The position numbers were made by a program, and so were the translations under genes. From contig JAHDHM010000024.1 in assembly GCA_020631315.1 (NCBI GenBank), positions 1 through 10,866 of the forward strand: DNA of 10,866 nucleotides, given 5' to 3'. Of the stretch, positions 6,925 to 10,866 are shown one piece after another. The notes under the pieces were generated by a model that saw only the letters and a list, made by a program, of their open reading frames with translations, had not been told where the DNA came from and made no database searches. Numbering within the stretch: position 1 is the stretch's first letter; each line of letters opens with the position of its first letter. Source of the stretch: Acidimicrobiales bacterium. GTDB taxonomy: Bacteria > Actinomycetota > Acidimicrobiia > Acidimicrobiales > Poriferisodaliceae.

Positions 6925-6964
6925 GTGCATGACGTGACATCGGGGTGCGTGACGTGACATCGGG
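6925..6964 (+). repeat. Two tandem 20-bp repeats upstream of the TetR gene
   Basis: Two head-to-tail copies of GTGCRTGACGTGACATCGGG occupy 6925-6944 and 6945-6964 with one mismatch (A6929 versus G6949). They sit eight bases after the PGPGW stop and about 50 bases before the regulator ATG at 7014. The 20-base period is close to two helical turns, so two proteins would bind on nearly the same face. This makes them good candidate operator sites for autoregulation by the adjacent TetR protein, but no binding can be read from sequence. Confidence 0.85.
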
Positions 6965-7000
6965 CACGTTCGAATTTGGTTTCGCCCGCCGTCGATCTGG

Positions 7001-7006
7001 GACACT
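7001..7006 (+). promoter_or_regulatory. Candidate -10 element for a leaderless TetR transcript
   Basis: GACACT ends seven bases before the ATG at 7014 with no Shine-Dalgarno site, matching the layout at the M1, kinase and 10386 starts. It is a weak match to TANNNT (A at position 2, T at position 6). An AT-richer stretch, GAATTTGGTTT (6972-6982), lies in the -35 area. Confidence 0.35.
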
Positions 7007-7013
7007 GAACGAG

Positions 7014-7607
7014 ATGACGGCGACGGAACCAGAGGTCGACGGGCGGGTCCTGAGAGGCCGACGCAACCGCGAAGCCATCGTTGACGCGCTGCTCGAGCTG
7101 TACGGCGAGGGCCAGATCCGTCCGACGGCCGCCACGGTCGCCGAGAAGGCCGGCCTGTCGACGCGCTCGGTGTACCACCACTTCGACGACATGAAGTCGC
7201 TGATCCTCGAGGTCTCGGCCCGCAACGCCACCCTGTGGCAGCAGGCGACCTCGGCGCCGCCGGCCGACGCGCCGCTCGCCGACCGCATCCGAGGGTTCGC
7301 CCATCACCGCTTCACCCGCTGGACCATCAGCGCACCCGTCGTCCGTGCCGGTCTGCTCGCCGAGCAGCGGTCACGCACCGTCAAGCGGATCATGGAGACG
7401 AGCCGTATCGAGGACATCGACCGGATCAAGGCCGTCTTCGCCGACGTCATCGACGACGCCACCGACGGCGATCGACTGGTCGCTGCGCTCGACGTTGCCT
7501 ACGACTTCCACACGTGGGATCGTCTGCACTCATGGTCGGGTCTGGACGAAGCAGCGACCGTCGACGTCATGGTGCAGATGGCGACCGCGGTCATCGCAGC
7601 ACGCTGA
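7014..7607 (+). CDS. TetR/AcrR-family transcriptional regulator
   Basis: This 197-residue protein has a TetR-type N-terminal DNA-binding domain: helix NREAIVDALLELYGEG (18-33), then the helix-turn-helix with TAATVAEKAGLSTRSVYHHF (38-57) and the closing DDMKSLI. The C-terminal alpha-helical ligand domain (about 70-197) is not recognisable by eye, so its effector is unknown. ATG 7014 gives the usual short pre-helix segment; a GTG at 6945 would add 23 unlikely residues and start inside the tandem repeat. The repeat just upstream suggests autoregulation. The glycosylase reading frame overlaps or abuts the 3' end, and the DUF983 gene overlaps the glycosylase, so the three may form one operon controlled by this protein. 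Confidence 0.88.
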   Translation: MTATEPEVDGRVLRGRRNREAIVDALLELYGEGQIRPTAATVAEKAGLSTRSVYHHFDDMKSLILEVSARNATLWQQATSAPPADAPLADRIRGFAHHRFTRWTISAPVVRAGLLAEQRSRTVKRIMETSRIEDIDRIKAVFADVIDDATDGDRLVAALDVAYDFHTWDRLHSWSGLDEAATVDVMVQMATAVIAAR

Positions 7608-8827
7608 CGCCGCCACGATCGTCGTCCGTCAGTGCGCTGACCGCGCGGCGTATCGCGCTTCGGGCGCACGGACTCACGAAGCCGCGCCCGACGGGACGCG
7701 TCGACCGACGACACCTCCGTCGTGTGGTCGACGACCTGGGCCTGATCCAGCTCGACTCGGTCAACGTCATCGACCGAACACAGCACCTCGTCATGTACTC
7801 GCGACTCGGGCCACACCGCCGCGAGATCCTCCGCGACGCCGTCGACGACGGGGAGCTGGTCGAAGGCTGGATCCACGAAGCCAGCGTGCTCCCCGCCGAG
7901 GACCACCATCTCTTCCACTGGCGGAGGAAGTCGACCGAGGACCTCGACGAGGTCAATCCCCGCACCGCCAGTTGGGTCCGTGAGCACACCGAGCTGATCG
8001 ACGACATCCGCCGTCAGGTCACCGAGCGGGGACCCGTCACCGTGTCGGACCTGGACCAGCCCGTCGAGCGCCGTGGTCCCTGGTGGGGATGGGACGACTC
8101 GAAGTACGCCCTCGAGTGGCTGTTCCGCACCGGAGAGTTCGGCGCCACCCGAGGACCCAACTTCGAACGGCGCTACGACCTCATCGAACGGATCCTGCCG
8201 CCGGGAGCGAGCACCGCGGCGACACCTCGGCCCGACGCCCTTCGCGAGCTGGTGAAGAAGGCGACAGGACATCTCGGCATCGGTACCGACGCCGACATCG
8301 CCGACTACCACCGGGTCAAGGTCACCGAGATCCGACCGCTGCTACGCGATCTCGTCGACGACGGACAGCTGACGATCCACGAGGTCGAAGGGTGGGACCG
8401 TCCTGGCTACATGGTCGCCGGCACCCCCGCCGCCCGCGCGACCTCGAACTCGACACTCGTCAGCCCCTTCGACCCGGTGGTGTGGTGTCGCGCCCGTGCG
8501 TTGCGCATGTTCGACTTCCACTACCGGATCGAGATCTACGTGCCAGCGCCCAAGCGCGTCTACGGCTACTACGTGCTGCCGTTCGTGCATCGCGACGGGA
8601 TCCGTGCACGGGTCGATCTGAAGACCGATCGAGCGGATCGGCGGCTGCTCGTGAAGGCCACGTGGTCCGAGGACACCGACGACGACCCCGTCGACACCGC
8701 CGACGCACTCGGGCGAGAGCTCACACAACTCGCTCGCCACGTCGGCGCCGAGACCGTGGTGGTCGACGACCGCGGCTCCCTGGCAGGGGCGTTGATCGCG
8801 GCACACGGCCAACAGTGGGCGGCGTGA
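7532..8827 (+). CDS. ycaQ: YcaQ/AlkX-type winged-helix DNA glycosylase (HTH_42 family)
   Basis: The protein belongs to the winged-helix DNA glycosylase family whose members YcaQ and AlkZ unhook interstrand crosslinks and remove bulky alkylated bases. Homology begins at ALTARRIALRAHGL (codons from 7634). The catalytic signature is QLD in LIQLDSVNVIDRTQHL (residues 73-75 from ATG 7532), the Q-x-D form typical of the broad-range YcaQ subfamily rather than Q-x-Q of AlkZ. Further family marks are EGWIHEASVLP, the WWGWDDSKYALEWLFRTGE helix region, FDPVVWCRARALRMFDF and RVYGYYVLPF. The length from 7640 (about 395 residues) is normal. The start is uncertain: no ATG, GTG or TTG lies in frame between 7532 and the domain. 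ATG 7532 would overlap the regulator gene by 76 bases and give 431 residues, while CTG 7604 or CTG 7637 would fit better. The family is clear; the start is not. Confidence 0.85.
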   Translation: MVGSGRSSDRRRHGADGDRGHRSTLTPPRSSSVSALTARRIALRAHGLTKPRPTGRVDRRHLRRVVDDLGLIQLDSVNVIDRTQHLVMYSRLGPHRREILRDAVDDGELVEGWIHEASVLPAEDHHLFHWRRKSTEDLDEVNPRTASWVREHTELIDDIRRQVTERGPVTVSDLDQPVERRGPWWGWDDSKYALEWLFRTGEFGATRGPNFERRYDLIERILPPGASTAATPRPDALRELVKKATGHLGIGTDADIADYHRVKVTEIRPLLRDLVDDGQLTIHEVEGWDRPGYMVAGTPAARATSNSTLVSPFDPVVWCRARALRMFDFHYRIEIYVPAPKRVYGYYVLPFVHRDGIRARVDLKTDRADRRLLVKATWSEDTDDDPVDTADALGRELTQLARHVGAETVVVDDRGSLAGALIAAHGQQWAA

Positions 8828-9246
8828 ACCAGGCACCGTCCGCACCGCTCGGACGACTCGACACGCGCCAAGCCCTGCTTCGAGGGCTGCGACGCAAGTG
8901 CGCCGTGTGCGGACAGGGACGACTCTTCCGGCGGTGGTTCACCATGCTCGAGGACTGTCCCCGATGCGGACTGCACTTCGAACGCCTCGAGGGGCACTGG
9001 CTCGGTTCCCTGGCCGTGAACACCATGGTCACGTTCACCGCGATGTTCGCGGCGCTGGGCGTGGTGATGGTGGTCGCCTACCCCGACTACCCGATCCGCA
9101 CCATGATGCTGATCCTCATCCCGATCCCGCTGTTCGGACCGCTCCTGATCTTCCCCTTCACGAGGACGTTCTGGATGGCGATGGACCTCCTGCTGCGGCC
9201 TCCCGAACCCGGCGAGGTCCACGACGAGTTCCTGCCGCGGCCCTGA
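8824..9246 (+). CDS. DUF983 zinc-ribbon membrane protein
   Basis: This 140-residue protein starts at GTG 8824, which overlaps the glycosylase TGA by four bases (GTGA), a typical sign of coupled translation. The N-terminal half holds a zinc-ribbon: CAVC (Cys26, Cys29) and CPRC (Cys45, Cys48), with the family wording KCAVCGQGRLFRRW and CPRCGLHFER. Two membrane helices follow, about 64-86 (AVNTMVTFTAMFAALGVVMVV) and 92-112 (RTMMLILIPIPLFGPLLIF). The short C-terminal tail is acidic. DUF983 proteins have no established role; some sit near respiratory or membrane genes. It may depend on the upstream regulator with the glycosylase, but a functional link to DNA repair cannot be seen. Confidence 0.85.
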   Translation: MNQAPSAPLGRLDTRQALLRGLRRKCAVCGQGRLFRRWFTMLEDCPRCGLHFERLEGHWLGSLAVNTMVTFTAMFAALGVVMVVAYPDYPIRTMMLILIPIPLFGPLLIFPFTRTFWMAMDLLLRPPEPGEVHDEFLPRP

Positions 9247-9288
9247 CTCGAGAATCGCGAACTGGGCCGAGAAATCCGCAGAACTGGC

Positions 9289-9317
9289 TTGCGAACGACC
9301 GCCAGAACGGCCATCAT
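9289..9317 (+). promoter_or_regulatory. Probable promoter of the tRNA unit
   Basis: TTGCGA (9289-9294) matches the -35 consensus at four of six bases, and CATCAT (9312-9317) matches the -10 at four of six, with the ideal 17-base spacer. Transcription would begin near 9324, about 40 bases before tRNA-Asp. It lies in the 117-base gap after the DUF983 gene. Confidence 0.5.
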
Positions 9318-9327
9318 GAACTGCTCC

Positions 9328-9355
9328 CTCACGGAGAGGTTCGCCTCACCGTGAG
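9328..9355 (+). other. UUCG-capped hairpin in the tRNA leader
   Basis: The sequence folds as CTCACGG, A, GAGG, TTCG loop, CCTC, A, CCGTGAG: a seven-base-pair stem, one A-A mismatch, a four-pair stem and a UUCG tetraloop. It ends eight bases before tRNA-Asp. No T-run follows, so it does not look like an intrinsic terminator. It would sit in the 5' leader of the tRNA precursor and may act in processing or stability. Confidence 0.7.
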
Positions 9356-9363
9356 CTGCGGTT

Positions 9364-9438
9364 GGTCCCGTGGTGAAGTCTGGAGTTCACGCCGGCCTGT
9401 CAAGCCGGAGGTCGCGGGTTCAAATCCCGTCGGGACCG
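9364..9438 (+). tRNA. tRNA-Asp (anticodon GTC)
   Basis: A full cloverleaf is seen. The acceptor GGTCCCG pairs with CGGGACC. The D arm is GTGA/TCAC with a ten-base loop. The anticodon stem CCGGC/GCCGG carries the loop CTGTCAA with anticodon GTC at 9399-9401. The T arm GCGGG-TTCAAAT-CCCGT is canonical. The discriminator is G73, as expected for aspartate. The 3' CCA is not encoded: the next base is C9439 and tRNA-Phe begins at 9440, so CCA must be added after cleavage. Confidence 0.95.
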
Positions 9439-9439
9439 C

Positions 9440-9515
9440 GGTCGGGTAGCTCAGTTGGCAGAGCACACGCCTGAAAAGCGTGGGGTCACCGGATCGACGC
9501 CGGTCCCGACCACCA
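9440..9515 (+). tRNA. tRNA-Phe (anticodon GAA) with encoded CCA
   Basis: The acceptor GGTCGGG pairs with CCCGACC, followed by discriminator A73 and an encoded CCA (9513-9515). The D arm is GCTC-AGTTGGCA-GAGC. The anticodon stem CACGC/GCGTG holds the loop CTGAAAA with anticodon GAA. The variable loop is GGGTC. The T stem is ACCGG/CCGGT, but the T loop reads ATCGACG, with A in place of the nearly universal T54 and G at position 60. Everything else is canonical, so the gene is probably functional. Confidence 0.93.
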
Positions 9516-9520
9516 CTCTC

Positions 9521-9557
9521 GACGGTCCGGCCCCAGCGCCGGGCCGTCGCTGCTTTT
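9521..9557 (+). terminator. Rho-independent-type terminator after the tRNA pair
   Basis: GACGGTCCGG (9521-9530) pairs with CCGGGCCGTC (9539-9548) as a ten-pair stem including one T-G wobble, with loop CCCCAGCG. It is followed after five bases by TTTT (9554-9557). It begins six bases after the CCA of tRNA-Phe, exactly where the tRNA transcript should end. Confidence 0.75.
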
Positions 9558-9607
9558 GCCGCCCGATGCTCTTGACGCTCGATGCAGGTGTGCCGGGACC
9601 AACAGGG

Positions 9608-10183
9608 TCAGCGGGCTGCTGCCACCGTCTGCCAGAACAGCTCGTCCAAGGCTTCGTCGAGCCGTTCGAGGCGCTCGTCGATCGGCGAGCTCTTCCAGAT
9701 GGGTGCCAGGGTGATCGGCACCGTGTCGAGTGGCACCGCTGCGGCGTTCTCGGCCGTGCGGCGGAGTTCGTAGAAGTTCGCCAGACCCGGCACGATCTCG
9801 AGCCGGGCGTCCAATCCGGCGCGCAGCTGGTGGCGCGCTGCCTCGTAGGACGCGAGCGACATCGCCAACACCCGTTGGGCTGCCACGTCCTCGCTGGGCG
9901 TCGCGACGAACCGCAGTCCTTCCGCGGTGAGCTCCACCGTCACCGCCGGCTCAACGACGGACTGGGCGAGCAGCAGGTCGCCTGTGGCCGCCCCACCCGA
10001 GCCGAGCCAGGCGTCGACGGGGTCGCTGACACGGACGATGGCCACTGCCGGAGGCTCGGAGGCCGGCGGCCGACCGAAGCCCGTGACCGCGACGAACACG
10101 AGCAAGCTCAGCAGCACCACCAGGGTGCGCCAGTCGCCGAGAAGGCGATCCCATGCCCGAGCGATTCGCATGACATCCGTCAT
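9608..10183 (-). CDS. Hypothetical single-pass membrane protein with exported domain
   Basis: I do not recognise this 191-residue protein. The N-terminus is short and basic/aromatic (MTDVMRIARAWDRLLGDWR). One membrane helix follows at about 22-38 (TLVVLLSLLVFVAVTGF), then a Pro-rich linker and an exported domain of about 150 residues with alternating hydrophobic strands (AVTVELTAEGLRFVATP) and a C-terminal amphipathic helix rich in Glu and Leu (DERLERLDEALDELFWQ). The shape resembles membrane-anchored chain-length or transport-assisting proteins with a beta-then-coil layout, but the match is only in outline. ATG 10183 is preferred; the frame continues upstream to 10249, but the extra residues (Cys, Phe and Lys rich) do not look coded. 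ATG 10171 is also possible. It stands alone on the minus strand, converging on the tRNA terminator and divergent from the gene at 10386 across 202 bases. Confidence 0.6.
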   Translation of the reverse strand: MTDVMRIARAWDRLLGDWRTLVVLLSLLVFVAVTGFGRPPASEPPAVAIVRVSDPVDAWLGSGGAATGDLLLAQSVVEPAVTVELTAEGLRFVATPSEDVAAQRVLAMSLASYEAARHQLRAGLDARLEIVPGLANFYELRRTAENAAAVPLDTVPITLAPIWKSSPIDERLERLDEALDELFWQTVAAAR

Positions 10184-10373
10184 GAGTACCGCATCGTCGA
10201 CACGTGGTGTGGGCAATCCACCACAGAACGTGAACTTACATCGATGCAATTTGCAGGAACTCGACCCGGAGGGTGCTGTTCATCGCCCCCTGCCGCGGCC
10301 GGTGGGTGCTCAGCGTCGTCGCTGCACCATGGGACAGACTCTCCAGAACTCAATCGCGCCGGTCGAATTCGGC

Positions 10374-10379
10374 GATACT
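10374..10379 (+). promoter_or_regulatory. Candidate -10 element for a leaderless transcript of the gene at 10386
   Basis: GATACT ends six bases before ATG 10386, with no Shine-Dalgarno site between. The spacing fits transcription starting at the A of the start codon and supports 10386 rather than the internal ATG at 10410. The rest of the 202-base divergent region holds no clear -35; it contains an AT-richer patch (10230-10256) and a near-palindrome around GTGTGGGCAATCCACCAC (10207-10224). Confidence 0.45.
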
Positions 10380-10385
10380 GGGTAA

Positions 10386-10796
10386 ATGACACCACCACCG
10401 ACGTCATCAATGTCCGACGAACACAAGGCCGCATTGGCCGAAGGCCGAGTACAGGGCGCCGCCGTGCGTGCCTATCTCGAAGCGCTCGAACTGCATCGCC
10501 CCAAGCGGGGCCGCAAGCGGACGCCGGAGAGCATCAAGAAGAAGCTCGACGAGATCGAGGTCGAGATCGAGAACGCCTCGGGCGTCCAGCGGCTCGACAT
10601 GCTGCAGAGCCGCCGCGACCTCCAGACCGAATTGGAGAGCCTCGAGGCCGGGGTCGACCTCACTGAACTGGAAGCGCGTTTCGTCGAGGTCGCGGCTGCC
10701 TATGGACAGCGAAAGGGCATCGAATACGCGACCTGGCGCGAGTTCGGCGTGTCGGCCGCGGTGCTGAAGAGCGCCGGTGTCGGCCGAGGCAGCTGA
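10386..10796 (+). CDS. Conserved actinobacterial-type basic/coiled-coil protein of unknown function
   Basis: This 136-residue soluble protein is of a kind I have seen in actinobacterial genomes without an assigned role. Residues 10-35 form a helix (SDEHKAALAEGRVQGAAVRAYLEALEL). A basic PKRGRKRTPESIKKK patch (39-53) resembles an AT-hook-like DNA contact. A coiled coil of alternating charges covers about 52-105 (LDEIEVEIENA, then LDMLQSRRDLQTELESLE). The C-terminal motif YATWREFGVSAAVLKSAGV (114-132) is the best conserved part as I recall the family and recalls the small DNA-reading tail of nucleoid proteins. A nucleic-acid-binding role is inference from the basic patch. The start at 10386 is backed by the GATACT element; 10410 would give MSDEHKAALAEG, also plausible. 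It is followed by a strong hairpin and seems monocistronic. Confidence 0.78.
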   Translation: MTPPPTSSMSDEHKAALAEGRVQGAAVRAYLEALELHRPKRGRKRTPESIKKKLDEIEVEIENASGVQRLDMLQSRRDLQTELESLEAGVDLTELEARFVEVAAAYGQRKGIEYATWREFGVSAAVLKSAGVGRGS

Positions 10797-10824
10797 GACA
10801 GCACCACAACCGAACAACTGACGA

Positions 10825-10850
10825 GGGACCGGCGTGGTGGCGCCGGTCCC
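10825..10850 (+). terminator. Strong hairpin terminator after the gene at 10386
   Basis: GGGACCGGCG and CGCCGGTCCC form a perfect ten-base-pair stem with loop TGGTGG, 28 bases after the stop. Only scattered Ts follow (TGTCGCGTTC), so it is of the GC-rich, poor-U-tract type common in actinobacteria. Confidence 0.7.
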
Positions 10851-10866
10851 TGTCGCGTTCAAGGGC

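Noticed and set aside
6945..7013. GTG 6945 as the start of the TetR protein
   Set aside because: It lies inside the second tandem repeat and adds residues before the normal N-terminus; ATG 7014 has a fitting -10 element.
10207..10224. Near-palindrome GTGTGGGCAATCCACCAC as an operator
   Set aside because: The arms match only in part and no supporting copy is seen; noted only as content of the intergenic region.
9455..10666. A 403-codon plus-strand open frame starting inside tRNA-Phe
   Set aside because: It runs through a tRNA, a terminator, an antisense gene and a promoter region, which is not possible for a real gene here.

Overview
The window is GC-rich, densely coded bacterial chromosome. 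The gene families, the GC-rich codon use, the scarcity of Shine-Dalgarno sites and the number of probable leaderless starts suggest an actinobacterium, possibly Acidimicrobiia/Ilumatobacter-like. That placement is inferred from general character only. There are no transposases, integrases, CRISPR arrays or phage genes.

Layout: (1) 3-1844 (+) is the C-terminal part of a HelD/HelR-type RNA-polymerase-recycling ATPase, cut by the left edge. (2) 1888-3148 (+) is a two-gene exported set: a small Ig-like protein and an L,D-transpeptidase with an SH3-like domain. (3) 3151-6463 (-) holds, in transcription order, a GHMP kinase resembling glucuronokinase, an M1 metallopeptidase lipoprotein with a frameshift near its C-terminus, and a short-chain dehydrogenase. 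(4) 6534-9246 (+) holds a PGPGW membrane protein, a TetR-type regulator preceded by a 20-bp tandem repeat, a YcaQ-type DNA glycosylase, and a DUF983 zinc-ribbon membrane protein. (5) 9289-9560 (+) is a tRNA unit: promoter, UUCG hairpin, tRNA-Asp(GTC), tRNA-Phe(GAA), terminator. The two tRNAs are one base apart. (6) 9608-10183 (-) and 10386-10796 (+) are divergent genes of unknown function, an anchored exported protein and a basic coiled-coil protein. The second is followed by a strong hairpin terminator.

How they may work together: the Ig-like protein and transpeptidase probably act at the cell envelope. TetR, YcaQ and DUF983 are packed with overlapping ends and are probably one transcript, so YcaQ-type crosslink repair may be under TetR control. 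The kinase, peptidase and dehydrogenase share a strand but have no obvious common pathway.

I did not find a clear new multi-gene system. The points most worth checking are the broken M1 peptidase, the tandem repeat before tetR, the bacterial glucuronokinase-like kinase, the odd T-loop of tRNA-Phe, and the tRNA pair in which only one member encodes CCA.
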